Part shown: in pieces, positions 1-8,046 of the stretch
How positions within the stretch are numbered: position 1 is the first letter of the stretch
Layout of the letters: each line of letters starts with the position of its first letter
Source of the DNA: a virus
DNA length: 64,000 bases
IMG/VR virus record: IMGVR_UViG_3300038468_000190
Span: 1-64,000 of that record
Strand: one strand, 5' to 3'
Notes under the pieces: generated by a model
What the model was told of the DNA's origin: nothing
Seen by the model: only the letters and a program-made list of their open reading frames with translations
The model's database searches: none
Translations under genes and position numbers: made by a program

Positions 1-1270
1 GCCCGCGACAGTGGAGTCCGCGCCCGTAGGCCCCGTCGATCCGGTGGGCCCCGTCGGTCCCGTCACCGTCGATGCGGCACCGGTCGCGCCCGTCGATCCG
101 GTGGCGCCGGTCGGCCCAGTGACTGTCGAATCGGCGCCAGCCACGCCGGTCGCGCCCGTCGGCCCGGTGACGGTGGAAGCCGCACCGGTCGCGCCCGTCG
201 ATCCGGTGGGTCCTGTCGGCCCCGTCACCGTGGAGTCCGCACCCGTAGGCCCCGTCGATCCGGTGGGCCCCGTGGGGCCCGTCACCGTCGATGCGGCACC
301 GGTCGGGCCAGTCGATCCGGTGGCGCCCGTCGGCCCAGTGACTGTTGAATCGGCTCCCGCCGCACCGGTCGCGCCCGTCGGCCCGGTGACGGTGGAAGCC
401 GCGCCGGTCGCGCCCGTCGATCCAGTGGGTCCTGTCGGCCCCGTCACCGTGGAGTCCGCACCCATTGCTCCCGTCGGGCCCGTCGCGCCCGTTGGGCCCG
501 CGACAGTGGAGTCCGCGCCCGTAGGCCCCGTCGATCCGGTGGGCCCCGTCGGTCCCGTCACCGTCGATGCGGCACCCGTAGGCCCCGTCGATCCGGTGGC
601 GCCGGTCGGCCCCGTGACCGTCGAATCGGCCCCCGTCGGGCCAGTCGATCCAGTGGGCCCCGTGACCGTCGATGCGGCACCCGCCTCGCCCGTTGCTCCT
701 GTCGCGCCCGTCGCACCAGCGCTCCCCGCCGATCCCGCGGCTCCGGTCGGACCTGTGTCACCTGTCGATCCAGGCGCGCCGGCTCCACCACTCGGGCCCA
801 TCGCCCCCGTTGGTCCAGTCGGCCCCGTGTCACCCGTAGCGCCCGTCACGCCCGCTACGCCGGTCGCTCCAAAGGTTCCGGTTGGTCCGGTGTTTCCCGT
901 CGGCCCCGCTGGGCCACCTGGTCCCGTAGGGCCGGACGCGCCGGTGTCGCCCGTCCCGAACGGCCCCGTGGGGCCCGTCGCGCCCGTGCCGCTCGCCGTG
1001 CCGGCGGGACCCGTCGGTCCCGTCGAGCCGTCTCCACCCGCCCCGCCCGTCGGCCCCACTGGGCCACCTGGTCCCGTAGGACCGGACGCGCCCGTCTCGC
1101 CCGTCGCGCCCGCCACCCCGAATGGCCCCGTGGGGCCCGTCGCGCCCGTGCCGCTCGCGCTGCCCGCGGGACCCGTCGGTCCCGTCGCGCCCGTGCCGCT
1201 CGCGCTGCCCGCGGGACCCGTCGGTCCCGTCGCGCCATCTCCACCCGTCCCGCCGGTCGCGCCCGTCGGC
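1..1270. repeat. Collagen-coding tandem repeat tract
   Basis: Imperfect tandem repeats encode the Gly-X-Thr triplets. Higher-order units of about 60-70 bases recur with the core gtcgatccggtgggcccc on the plus strand. The tract is a likely site of length variation by recombination or slippage and of assembly collapse. Confidence 0.75.
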
Positions 1271-1671
1271 CCCGTCCCGGAACCCGCGAGCTCGCCCATG
1301 ACGAGCATCCCCATGAACCTCTGCCCCTTGCTCGATCCGGCGACCTGCACGTCCGCAATCGTGCCGGACGGCGGACGGACCGAGCGCTCGGCAATGGCGA
1401 GCTCCTCGGCGCTCGTGGCGAGGTAACACCGGACGTAGGGCGGCGACAGAAAGCCTCCGGTAACGTCCTCGGGGCGGCCCGCCTCGACCGTGACCGTAAA
1501 CGCGTTACCGTCACCGGCGCCGGCGAGCGAGACGGAAGTGACGACGTAGCCCCCGACAGAGGCAATCGCCTCGTTGACGCGCGCTTCTAGCTCGGCCGGA
1601 TCGGAGTTTTCGAGGACATGCGTGATGAGCGAGTACGGGCTCGTGAGGACGACCGTGCCGTAGCTCGACAT
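1..1671 (-). CDS. Collagen-like virion protein, 3' end off window
   Basis: The reading frame opens with ATG at 1671, one base after the stop of the upstream gene (TGA-T-ATG), and stays open to base 1 (557 codons visible), so its end lies outside. Residues 1-130 form a mixed alpha/beta head beginning [12 protein letters not shown]. From about residue 131 on, the protein is Gly-X-Thr collagen triplets (GPTGPTG, GATGAT) interrupted every 15-25 residues by AASTVTG or ADSTVTG. Phage and bacterial collagen-like proteins commonly form trimeric fibres, so a surface fibre or decoration is likely. The Pro/Val-rich plus-strand frame here is its shadow. Confidence 0.8.
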   Translation of the reverse strand, partial: MSSYGTVVLTSPYSLITHVLENSDPAELEARVNEAIASVGGYVVTSVSLAGAGDGNAFTVTVEAGRPEDVTGGFLSPPYVRCYLATSAEELAIAERSVRPPSGTIADVQVAGSSKGQRFMGMLVMGELAGSGTGPTGATGGTGGDGATGPTGPAGSASGTGATGPTGPAGSASGTGATGPTGPFGVAGATGETGASGPTGPGGPVGPTGGAGGDGSTGPTGPAGTASGTGATGPTGPFGTGDTGASGPTGPGGPAGPTGNTGPTGTFGATGVAGVTGATGDTGPTGPTGAMGPSGGAGAPGSTGDTGPTGAAGSAGSAGATGATGATGEAGAASTVTGPTGSTGPTGADSTVTGPTGATGSTGPTGAASTVTGPTGPTGSTGPTGADSTVAGPTGATGPTGAMGADSTVTGPTGPTGSTGATGAASTVTGPTGATGAAGADSTVTGPTGATGSTGPTGAASTVTGPTGPTGSTGPTGADSTVTGPTGPTGSTGATGAASTVTGPTGATGVAGADSTVTGPTGATGSTGATGAASTVTGPTGPTGSTGPTGADSTVAG

Positions 1672-1672
1672 A

Positions 1673-1957
1673 TCACGACTTCAGCTTCCGAAAAAACGTC
1701 GAGTGTTTTTCGATCTGGTGCACGGTAATGCCCGCCACGAGCGACACGACCACTGCCGTTGCCACCGACACGAAGAGCGGGCGACGGTACCAGACCGTCC
1801 TACCGTCCGAGCATCCCTCGCACGCCGGGTGCTCGTCGCCGTCGACGCAGACGACGCAGTCGCCGCTCTTCAGAAAGGAGCACTCCGGACACGTGACGAT
1901 AGCGACGCGGCTCTCGACCTGTCCCGTCGCCGTCGGATACGACACGTATCCGTACAC
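1673..1957 (-). CDS. Cys-rich single-TM protein
   Basis: 94 residues. The N-terminal half has five cysteine positions spaced like a small zinc site (CPEC, CVVC, CEGC, residues 23-49). A hydrophobic segment at about 61-79 follows, then a basic tail ending KLKS. This is the common plan of the block: soluble head, C-terminal membrane anchor, positive end. It is two bases from the next gene and probably co-transcribed. No family was recognised. A small virion membrane protein is the likeliest role. Confidence 0.65.
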   Translation of the reverse strand: MYGYVSYPTATGQVESRVAIVTCPECSFLKSGDCVVCVDGDEHPACEGCSDGRTVWYRRPLFVSVATAVVVSLVAGITVHQIEKHSTFFRKLKS

Positions 1958-1958
1958 G

Positions 1959-2267
1959 CTACGCCTTGGCTTTCCTCATCCCCCACCATGCGTAGCCGAA
2001 CAGGATCCCGAGTACGATCCCACCGGAGCCCGCAAGCGCCACGACCCCGTAGCTCGTCTCGCGATACGCCTCACCGGGATCTGCCCCGATCGGGGCGTAC
2101 GCGGGAAGGAACGCGTCCTCTTCCCAGATCCCGCCCCCGATGCCGACCCGCGGGGGGCCGGCGCGGAGCGGATTTTTACCCCACCCCGGCACCGGCGCGT
2201 CCTGCCAGAACGGCGTCGCTACGGGGATCTCGTGGTAGTCCGAATCGGGAGTGTTCACGTAGGACAT
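1959..2267 (-). CDS. C-terminally anchored membrane protein
   Basis: 102 residues, starting MSYVNTPDSD. The head is Pro/Gly-rich and predicted disordered, with an IGAD sequence near residue 60 that resembles the G-x-G-A-D/E motif of neighbouring proteins. A Gly-rich transmembrane segment at about 73-96 is followed by the tail MRKAKA. An upstream AAGGAG-type ribosome site (about 2270-2280) supports the start. No known family. Confidence 0.65.
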   Translation of the reverse strand: MSYVNTPDSDYHEIPVATPFWQDAPVPGWGKNPLRAGPPRVGIGGGIWEEDAFLPAYAPIGADPGEAYRETSYGVVALAGSGGIVLGILFGYAWWGMRKAKA

Positions 2268-2313
2268 GGCGGTTTCTCCTTCAAGGATCGCTCACCTCTT
2301 GTCCGGCAGCAAG

Positions 2314-2547
2314 TCATCCCTTTTTGATCCACAGGGCCGCCATGAAAACGGCGACCGCGACCGAGCCCGCTATGATGACCGCGCCCTTCGAAATGGAGGC
2401 GGTGAGGTTTGGCTCCATGGCGACCCAGGCGTCGTCGACGAGTGCTTGGATGGGGAGCGTCACCTCGGTGTCCCTGCCCCACGGCAAGGGGAGATCGACC
2501 CGGTAGGTCACGACCTCTCCTGGGCCTGCGCCCATCGGGTAGTACAT
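2314..2547 (-). CDS. Small TM protein, paralogue of 2833-3219
   Basis: 77 residues. The first 45 residues align well with the gene at 2833-3219: shared Y-x-P-x-GAGPG near the N-terminus, a V-D-x-P-x-PWG-x-D-T-E centre and an x-D-D/N-D-A-W end. A single membrane segment at about 54-73 precedes WIKKG. The pair are neighbouring paralogues, which suggests tandem duplication. Function unknown, probably a virion membrane component. Confidence 0.65.
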   Translation of the reverse strand: MYYPMGAGPGEVVTYRVDLPLPWGRDTEVTLPIQALVDDAWVAMEPNLTASISKGAVIIAGSVAVAVFMAALWIKKG

Positions 2548-2551
2548 CGGT

Positions 2552-2833
2552 TTAGCTGCCCCTTCTGCTTTTTACACCAACGCGCCCGCCGACCGTGAGC
2601 TCCCAGTCCTCTACGGCAGCCGCCGTCGCTTCTCCTCCGCCCACATCGATTTTCCGCTCCAGGAAATCCCACGCCATCGCCTCTGCCTCGTCCCGCAGCT
2701 CTTTCGCCTCGGCCGGAGAAAGGCCATACGGCCGAGCCACGTGGCGACCAGACTCCGGCAACGCAGGCAGCTGCACCATCACCGTGAACGTGAGCTCTAC
2801 GGGGATCTGAAACAAAACGTTTCGCTTCGCCAT
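2552..2833 (-). CDS. Unrecognised small soluble protein
   Basis: 93 residues from ATG at 2833, which overlaps the upstream stop as TGATG. The longer upstream start is less likely because it would overlap more. The sequence is MAKRNVLFQIPVELTFTVMV, then a helical acidic stretch (SPAEAKELRDEAEAMAWDF) and a basic end. No membrane segment. It sits between the two paralogous TM genes. No family recognised. Confidence 0.55.
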   Translation of the reverse strand: MAKRNVLFQIPVELTFTVMVQLPALPESGRHVARPYGLSPAEAKELRDEAEAMAWDFLERKIDVGGGEATAAAVEDWELTVGGRVGVKSRRGS

Positions 2834-3219
2834 CAGCGTCCCTTCTTCAGCCACCAGGCGCCGACGCCGACGGCAAGGACGAGCATCCCGCCGACCGCGA
2901 TCAAGGTCTTCGAGACGTCGTCCTTCATCATGTCGATCTCCGCGAACGCCACCTCGAGCTCGCTCCGCATGCGGGGCATGACGACGTTGTCCATCACGTC
3001 CTTGGCGAGCTTCGGCCCGTAGAGAGTGAGTTCGTTCTCCATGTCATCGATGAGCTTACTCTCGAGCTCGTTGATTCTCGGCACGGCCGCCGCCCACGCG
3101 TCGTTGATCATCTCCTGGACCGGTAGGGCGATCTCCGTGTCGTCGCCCCAGGGCCACGGCGCGTCGACCTTGTACTTCTCGACGGGCCCGGGGCCGGCAC
3201 CTACGGGGTGGTAGCTCAC
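2833..3219 (-). CDS. Single-TM protein with helical stalk
   Basis: 128 residues from GTG at 3219, overlapping the upstream stop as GTGA. Longer starts give an Arg-rich out-of-character N-terminus. Residues 1-43 match the paralogue at 2314-2547. A roughly 50-residue acidic amphipathic helix (INELESKLIDDMENELTLYG) is inserted before the membrane segment at about 104-122 and the WWLKKGR tail. The extra helix could form an oligomeric stalk. Function unknown. Confidence 0.65.
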   Translation of the reverse strand: MSYHPVGAGPGPVEKYKVDAPWPWGDDTEIALPVQEMINDAWAAAVPRINELESKLIDDMENELTLYGPKLAKDVMDNVVMPRMRSELEVAFAEIDMMKDDVSKTLIAVGGMLVLAVGVGAWWLKKGR

Positions 3220-3422
3220 GAAAACTCCGTCACGCACACGGCGTCGTCTGCCGTGACTTCGCCCACGACGCCGCGCCGGTGCTCTTCGGACAGGAGCGCC
3301 TTTTCGACCGTGTCCGCACAGTCCTGCGCCGCCTGGCACTTGGCCGCGAACGCCCCGTCCGCATCGACGAGCAAGTCGACCGTGTACTCGGCGCGCACCT
3401 TGACCTTGTAGAGCGCCATCAC
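3216..3422 (-). CDS. Unrecognised small alpha/beta protein
   Basis: 68 residues. It begins MMALYKVKVRAEYTVDLLVD, a strand-like pattern, and contains two cysteines. The start overlaps the stop of the upstream J-like gene (ATGATGG), and its own stop overlaps the next GTG, so it is translationally coupled on both sides. No signal or membrane segment. No family recognised. Confidence 0.55.
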   Translation of the reverse strand: MMALYKVKVRAEYTVDLLVDADGAFAAKCQAAQDCADTVEKALLSEEHRRGVVGEVTADDAVCVTEFS

Positions 3423-4036
3423 GCCGCCTCCTTCGAACCCTCGAAGTGCTTACGCAAGACCTGGTAGGCCAGGTTGATCTTCTTCAGTCGCGCTTCATTC
3501 CGGGCGCGCTCGCGCGTCGATTGCGGCCTGTCGGCGTTGTGCTCGAAGGCGAGCTTCTTGTACGCCGCCCGGATCTCCTCCCAGCTCGCCGAGCGCTTGA
3601 GGCCGAGCGTTTTGAGGGCCGCTCGGATCTCCGCGTCCGTCTCTTTCGGTGGCGTGTACTGGCGCTTGTCCTGCCGCGCCCGCGCCTTGGCCTCCCCGAT
3701 GCACGGCTCGCAGATGGCGCCGGCGAAGTAGTCGACGCGGCAATGCGCGAGGCAGCAGGGCCTGCCGCAGACGTCGCATTCGGTGACGGCGAAGTTTCGG
3801 CAGGGACGAGGCGCGCTCTTCGACACATCCGGAGACGCGCACGTCTCGCCCTTGGCCACGATCGGCGTCCAGGCGATGAGGGCGTTCTGGGTGAGAAGGC
3901 GCGCCCACTCTCCGAGGACGCCGAACGCGTCGCCGACGGCTCCGGTCCGGACGTGCACTTCTTCCGACAGGACGGACGCAACCGCGCCCCAGGGGATCTT
4001 CCCTACTTCGCGCCGGAACTTCTCGAAGAGATCCAC
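3419..4036 (-). CDS. J-domain-like protein with altered HPD motif
   Basis: 205 residues. A Cys-rich centre (about residues 78-113: CRNF, CDVCGRPCC, CRVDYF, CEPC) looks like a B-box or zinc-knuckle. The C-terminus (about 138-198) follows J-domain spacing: LGLKRSASWEEIRAAYKKLA, then a HPD-equivalent reading HNADR, then LKKINLAYQVL. The HPD tripeptide that J proteins need to stimulate Hsp70 is replaced by HNA-D. It may bind without stimulating host DnaK, or serve only as a fold. It lies between membrane-protein genes, with four bases to the next gene. Confidence 0.6.
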   Translation of the reverse strand: MDLFEKFRREVGKIPWGAVASVLSEEVHVRTGAVGDAFGVLGEWARLLTQNALIAWTPIVAKGETCASPDVSKSAPRPCRNFAVTECDVCGRPCCLAHCRVDYFAGAICEPCIGEAKARARQDKRQYTPPKETDAEIRAALKTLGLKRSASWEEIRAAYKKLAFEHNADRPQSTRERARNEARLKKINLAYQVLRKHFEGSKEAA

Positions 4037-4040
4037 GTCC

Positions 4041-4547
4041 TCACTTGTGGAACAAGTAGCCGAGGATGAAGCCGGCAGCGACGCCGCCCCCGATGCCGAT
4101 GAGCATGGAGCTTCGTGCGTTCATGGTCGCGACTTCGGGAGCGACGGCGGCTTCCGCCCCGATGCCGGAGAAGTACTCGCCGACTCCGGAGAAGTACTCA
4201 CCCATGCCGGCGGCCGGCGCGAAGTACTCGCCCATACCGCGCATCGCGCCCTGCTTCTCGGCGCCCCACTTCCAGGAGGCCCCGAGCAGAAGCTGGCGAT
4301 TCGGGCCGTTGTTCGGCTTGAGAGCCCACTGCTGGACGGCATTGATGAGCCCTTTCTCAGCCGCGGTCGGGCGCACCCTGTTCTTCACGAACCATCCGCC
4401 CCAGCTCCAGGACGTTCCCAGGACCGTTTGCTGCGCAGTTCGATCGCTCGGCGCCTGGGACCACATCGTGAGCGCCCGGCCCATCGCCGCATCGAAGGGG
4501 TTCACGGCGGGTCCGCCGCGGCCGACTGCTCCTACTCCGGTGAACAT
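4041..4547 (-). CDS. Membrane protein with MGEYF repeats
   Basis: 168 residues from ATG at 4547 (TGATG overlap with the upstream gene). It holds two copies of a LG-T/A-SW-S/K-WG element (about residues 45 and 90), then GMGEYF, GMGEYF, GVGEYF and GIGAE in residues 104-135. A Gly-rich membrane segment (IGIGGGVAAGFILGYLF) and HK end the protein. The repeated Gly-x-Gly-Glu-Tyr-Phe unit also occurs near the end of the Arg-rich protein at 11059-13539. Virion membrane role inferred. Confidence 0.65.
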   Translation of the reverse strand: MFTGVGAVGRGGPAVNPFDAAMGRALTMWSQAPSDRTAQQTVLGTSWSWGGWFVKNRVRPTAAEKGLINAVQQWALKPNNGPNRQLLLGASWKWGAEKQGAMRGMGEYFAPAAGMGEYFSGVGEYFSGIGAEAAVAPEVATMNARSSMLIGIGGGVAAGFILGYLFHK

Positions 4548-5512
4548 CACTTCCTCCAAAACACGAGGGCGAGACCGAAGAGCGCTGCAGCACCGAGGCC
4601 GTACATCGCGACGGTGCTCATGCTCATTGTTCCTTCCGGCGCGCGGACGCCCTTCGTCTTGTCGGCGAGCGACAGGTACGGCGGCAGGACCGCGCCGCCG
4701 CCTGCCGAAAACCACGCGTAGAGCGCGGGGAGGTTCTTTTTCACGTAGTCGGGGCCGTAGGTGCCCGACTGCGGCGCCGCGAGCGCGGCCACGATGAAGC
4801 CGATGCCAGTCGCGTTCGGGTAGGACTGTGCGCCGAGATCTACCGAGACCGGCTTACCCGAAAACGACGGCGTCTTCTGCACGATGTACTGCCAGAGAAG
4901 CGACGCTTGCGGATCCCAGATCCCGCTCGTGTACCAGTCGGGCGTGTACACCTTCTGCCCCTCGACCGTGAGCGTCTGCTCGGGAGCGACGAGGCTCATC
5001 GCCGTCTTGAGCTCCTGAAGGACGTGAGCGTCGCCGAGGTCGAGCACGTTCTCGGCGGCGGCTCCGATCGCGCGCGCGTACGCGCCGAGGCTTCCGTCGT
5101 GGTAGGCCATGAGCGGCCCCGGCGCGCGCGGCCGCTCGTGGACGCCGAAGATGCCGTCGTCGAACGACCCGGGCTCGGCGTCGCCGATGCCGGCCGCGGC
5201 CTGGTCGTACCAGCCGAGGCTCCCGTCGTGGTAGGAGGCGAGCTCTCCCGGACTCGAGCCGTCCGGGGGATTACCGCCGACGACGCCGTCGGCCCACGCC
5301 ATCAGAAGCCCCGCGTCGCCGCCGCCGTACTGGCGCGCCATGCGGCCGAGACTGCCGTCGTGATAGGCCGTGAGCGGGCCCGGCATCTCGGGGTTTGGCT
5401 CCTTGCCACCGACGACGCCGTCGGCGTACGCCGTGAGGACGCCATCGTCGCCCAAGCCGCCAGCTCCCTGCACGATCCGCGTGCTACCGAAATACGCACC
5501 GAGTGAGTTCAT
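4547..5512 (-). CDS. YHDGSLG-repeat protein with C-terminal TM
   Basis: 321 residues. Residues 20-150 hold six repeats of an A/S-Y/W-x-D-G-x-L/V/F-G unit spaced by about 25 residues, with YHDGSLG perfect three times. A globular part follows (about 160-290) with a TLTVEGQKVY sequence reminiscent of the peptidoglycan-binding-like units in the genes at 19-20.8 kb. A C-terminal membrane segment at about 296-317 ends FWRK. The repeats could be carbohydrate- or wall-contacting. Inference only. Confidence 0.65.
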   Translation of the reverse strand: MNSLGAYFGSTRIVQGAGGLGDDGVLTAYADGVVGGKEPNPEMPGPLTAYHDGSLGRMARQYGGGDAGLLMAWADGVVGGNPPDGSSPGELASYHDGSLGWYDQAAAGIGDAEPGSFDDGIFGVHERPRAPGPLMAYHDGSLGAYARAIGAAAENVLDLGDAHVLQELKTAMSLVAPEQTLTVEGQKVYTPDWYTSGIWDPQASLLWQYIVQKTPSFSGKPVSVDLGAQSYPNATGIGFIVAALAAPQSGTYGPDYVKKNLPALYAWFSAGGGAVLPPYLSLADKTKGVRAPEGTMSMSTVAMYGLGAAALFGLALVFWRK

Positions 5513-5548
5513 GTGGACCTCGAATCCAGGCAGGAATCCTAGCGTGAT

Positions 5549-5773
5549 TCAGTCTCCGGCGAAAGCCGCTACGCGGTCCGCCAAAAAGTACATGCCGATG
5601 CCGCCCGCCACGAGCCCTATCCCGAACCACGCCCAGCCCGGAATGCCCGCGTCGAGCTCATCGGCGCCGAGCCCCACGGCGCGCCCGACGAGCCCGAGCG
5701 GCCCGCCGGCTCCGTCCATCGCGGGACCGAGCACGTTGGCCGCCTGGGCAGCGGTGCGGAGCGGATCGCTCAC
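5549..5773 (-). CDS. Small TM protein with GLGADE motif
   Basis: 74 residues from GTG at 5773, overlapping the stop of the upstream gene. A hydrophobic helical N-terminus (AAQAANVLGPAMDGAGG) is followed by VGLGADELDAGIPG and a membrane segment at about 46-64 ending in an acidic tail (FAGD), unlike the basic tails of its neighbours. Unrecognised; likely virion membrane protein. Confidence 0.6.
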   Translation of the reverse strand: MSDPLRTAAQAANVLGPAMDGAGGPLGLVGRAVGLGADELDAGIPGWAWFGIGLVAGGIGMYFLADRVAAFAGD

Positions 5774-5931
5774 ACGAGCCTCTTACCGAGGAAGTAGCCC
5801 ACGACGGCCGCGACCCCGAACGCCGCGAGGCTCGTCCACATGAGCGCGCGCTGTTCATCGTCGGTGAGCGGCGGCTCGGCCGGCGCCTCGCCGACCGGTA
5901 GCCCCGCGATGCCGACGAGGTTCATGGTCAT
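5770..5931 (-). CDS. 53-residue membrane protein
   Basis: This short gene starts MTMNLVGIAG at ATG 5931, overlapping the upstream stop as ATGA, and its stop overlaps the next GTG. The head is acidic (GEAPAEPPLTDDEQ). A membrane segment at about 31-48 is followed by GKRLV. Coupling on both ends and the anchor-plus-basic-tail plan shared with neighbours support it as real despite its size. Confidence 0.6.
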   Translation of the reverse strand: MTMNLVGIAGLPVGEAPAEPPLTDDEQRALMWTSLAAFGVAAVVGYFLGKRLV

Positions 5932-6857
5932 CGCTTGTACCTCCGGTAGAGGTAGTAGCCGCCGCCTCCCACCGCGACGAGCGCGAGAATTCCCCAGAGA
6001 CCCATCATCGAGCTCTCGCGATGCTCAGGCTCTGGAGGTGCCTCCTCTTCCGGAGGCTCGTACATCGGAGGCTCCGGGGGAGTCAGGACAGGCGGACGCA
6101 TGGGAGGAGGCGCCGTGCGCACCGGCGGCGGCTGGGTCACCACAGGCGGACGCACGGGAGGAGGAGGCGGCGGAGCGACCGGCGGCCTCAGGACGACCGG
6201 CGGCAGTTCCTGGATCACCGGCGGCCTGACGACGACCGGAGGCGGCGGCGCGGGCGGCCGCGGCGGCGCTTCCCGGATCGCCGGAGGGCGGCACACCGGC
6301 CGGGCGAGGATCGATGTCCAGTACGGGATGTCGTGCTTGACCGACCAGCAGTACGCGTTACCGACCTTGTCGGGGCCGTTCGACTGCGGATACTGCCCGC
6401 AGTAGAGGTTTTTGGCGTTCTGCTCGGGCGAGAGACACGTCGGCACCGGCGGGAGGAAGCTCGGCCGCGAGCAGTACGGGAGCTTGCCGAGCGCCATCAG
6501 ATAGAACGCCGTCGAGGGGTCGCGGCAGTTCAGGCCGTCGACCGTGGCGCCGCTCATGCAGCGCATGATGATGGTCGCCGTCCCCTCGTCGATGCACTTC
6601 GGCGCCGGGCAGAGGGGCAGGTTTCTGACGTCGCAGGCAGAGAATTGGGCGAGCCGGCCCGTCATCGGCTCGACGGCGCGTATTGTCATCTGTCCCATCC
6701 CGCGAAGCGTCGAGCTCACGCACTTTTGGTTGGCTTCGTCGCGCTCCTGGGGGCTCACGCACGTCGGGGTCGGGCGGATCACGATGCCCGTCGGAGTCGG
6801 ATCGAATACGCCGAGACCGCTAACGCCCGGCTGGATGAGTCCTCGTCCGTGGAACAT
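5928..6857 (-). CDS. Cys-rich head, Pro-rich stalk, TM protein
   Basis: 309 residues. The globular head (about 1-190) has around a dozen cysteines, suggesting disulfides or metal sites and an extracytoplasmic or virion-exterior location. Residues 195-275 are a Pro-rich stalk (RPPVIQELPPVVLRPP units). A membrane segment at about 287-303 and YRRYKR finish the chain. The head-stalk-anchor plan fits a spike or receptor-binding protein. VSGLGVFDP near the N-terminus carries the shared GLG motif. No family recognised. Confidence 0.65.
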   Translation of the reverse strand: MFHGRGLIQPGVSGLGVFDPTPTGIVIRPTPTCVSPQERDEANQKCVSSTLRGMGQMTIRAVEPMTGRLAQFSACDVRNLPLCPAPKCIDEGTATIIMRCMSGATVDGLNCRDPSTAFYLMALGKLPYCSRPSFLPPVPTCLSPEQNAKNLYCGQYPQSNGPDKVGNAYCWSVKHDIPYWTSILARPVCRPPAIREAPPRPPAPPPPVVVRPPVIQELPPVVLRPPVAPPPPPPVRPPVVTQPPPVRTAPPPMRPPVLTPPEPPMYEPPEEEAPPEPEHRESSMMGLWGILALVAVGGGGYYLYRRYKR

Positions 6858-6868
6858 CGTCTACCTTC

Positions 6869-7129
6869 CTACTTTCTGAAAAGGAGAAACCCGATCCCGA
6901 TCGCTGCAATGCCCCCGATCGCGATGTAGAGCGGGAGGTTACTCTTCTCTTCCATTGGCGCCTCCGTGAGAGGCACGACCGTCGGAAGCGTTTTCGGCGT
7001 CGCCTCCGGCGCGACTTCCTTGATTACCGGAGGCGGCCGCGTCGGCGGCTCCTTGATCACGGGAGGCGGCCGAGTCGGGCCCGATCCGGGCAAAAAGATG
7101 AGCGGGTCTGCGCCTACGCCAGCGTACAT
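6869..7129 (-). CDS. Small membrane protein with PPPVIKE repeats
   Basis: 86 residues from ATG at 7129 (MYAGVGADPL), placed five bases after the upstream stop. The longer frame is Arg-rich shadow. It has two TRPPPVIKE repeats, echoing the RPPVIQE stalk of the neighbouring gene, and a membrane segment at about 66-84 ending FRK. The N-terminus carries GVGAD, a variant of the shared motif. Unrecognised. Confidence 0.65.
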   Translation of the reverse strand: MYAGVGADPLIFLPGSGPTRPPPVIKEPPTRPPPVIKEVAPEATPKTLPTVVPLTEAPMEEKSNLPLYIAIGGIAAIGIGFLLFRK

Positions 7130-7133
7130 GCTG

Positions 7134-7904
7134 TCACCTGTTTCTCCAGAGGAAGAAGCCAAGCGCCGCCGCACCGAGCCCGAGCGCAATCGGCACGCCG
7201 AGCCGGAGCGGCTCGTCAGGCGCGGGCGCGAGCGGGATCGGCTGAGGCCCGGGCGCGGGCGGTTTCGCCGCGGCGTAGCCCGTCGTCGCGAGCTGAATGT
7301 CGTAGGCCTGACGAAATGTGCCAGGCGGCGGATTGTGATCGGAGCGCGACACCGGCACTTGCGCCGCGAAGACGAGGTCGCCGCCGACCGCCTTGGCGCG
7401 GGGCTCGATCGCGAGCGTTTTCTGCGGGAGCTTACTGATATCGATGCGCTCGCCCCAGTGTGCGAAGTACATCGTCGGGACGGGCTTCGCGTCGTCCTGC
7501 CGATAGACCGCTTGCGTCTCGTAGGGCGCGTACGCCGTCCCTTCCCACATCTTGGCAACGTCGCTCGTCGTCAGCGGAAGCCGCGTCACCACCACCACGA
7601 ACGGAAGTGGCGACCCGAACGTCACCTGGGTTGCGGCGTTGATCTGCCCGTCGGTGAGACCCCAGAGCTGGATGTTCGTGTCGGGGTTTATGATCTCTTC
7701 CCACTCGAGATCGCCCTTGCGCGTCGCCCATGGCGTGACGAGCCCGAGCGGACGAAGCTGCAAGGCCGAGACGATCTCCGAAAAGAGACTCGCCGCATCC
7801 ATCTGGCCGAGGGAGGTACCCGGCGGGGCGATCTCCATCTGGCGCTCGTCCCACGGCGCGGGGATCGCGTCGCCCGGGCCCTCGCTGTAGGCGCGCATCA
7901 CCAT
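7134..7904 (-). CDS. Unrecognised virion-type protein with C-terminal TM
   Basis: 256 residues. The head (1-190) is beta-rich and soluble (FVVVVTRLPLTTSDVA, VGGDLVFAAQVPV). A Pro/Ala linker and a membrane segment at about 234-251 end in WRNR. It lies just downstream of the folded element at 7905-8046. A GGGGGCC stretch a few bases before ATG may serve as ribosome site. Beta-rich composition next to the capsid candidates suggests a minor capsid or membrane-linking protein. Inference. Confidence 0.6.
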   Translation of the reverse strand: MVMRAYSEGPGDAIPAPWDERQMEIAPPGTSLGQMDAASLFSEIVSALQLRPLGLVTPWATRKGDLEWEEIINPDTNIQLWGLTDGQINAATQVTFGSPLPFVVVVTRLPLTTSDVAKMWEGTAYAPYETQAVYRQDDAKPVPTMYFAHWGERIDISKLPQKTLAIEPRAKAVGGDLVFAAQVPVSRSDHNPPPGTFRQAYDIQLATTGYAAAKPPAPGPQPIPLAPAPDEPLRLGVPIALGLGAAALGFFLWRNR

Positions 7905-8046
7905 CCCGGCCCCCTGACTTCAGCCCAAGAGGCCAGCCGGACGCCGGTTCCCGAGCAAGACTCGGCATCCCCCATGTCCGACAGGGGTGCGGTCGTCCGT
8001 GCCCGCTGAAAGAGCGACAGCGCACGGCTGGCCTCTTGGGTTGAAA
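7905..8046 (-). ncRNA. Candidate structured RNA, closed multi-hairpin element
   Basis: A non-coding gap between two virion-type genes. A perfect 16-bp inverted repeat (7924-7939 with 8025-8040) extends to about 25 bp with one mismatch and one wobble. Inside it, three hairpins can form: 7951-7965 (5-bp stem), 7970-7987 (4+3 bp with a bulge) and 7999-8025 (4+4 bp with a 2-nt bulge). This would be a closed four-way-junction-like fold. It is presumed transcribed with the minus-strand operon. Role unknown: attenuator, stability element or packaging/structural RNA. The stem base includes the stop codon of the upstream gene. Confidence 0.45.

Noticed and set aside
11-1426. Plus-strand Pro/Val-rich repeat ORF of 471 codons
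   Set aside because: It is the antisense shadow of collagen triplets. The minus frame has the coupled start, a normal N-terminal domain and the direction of all neighbours.
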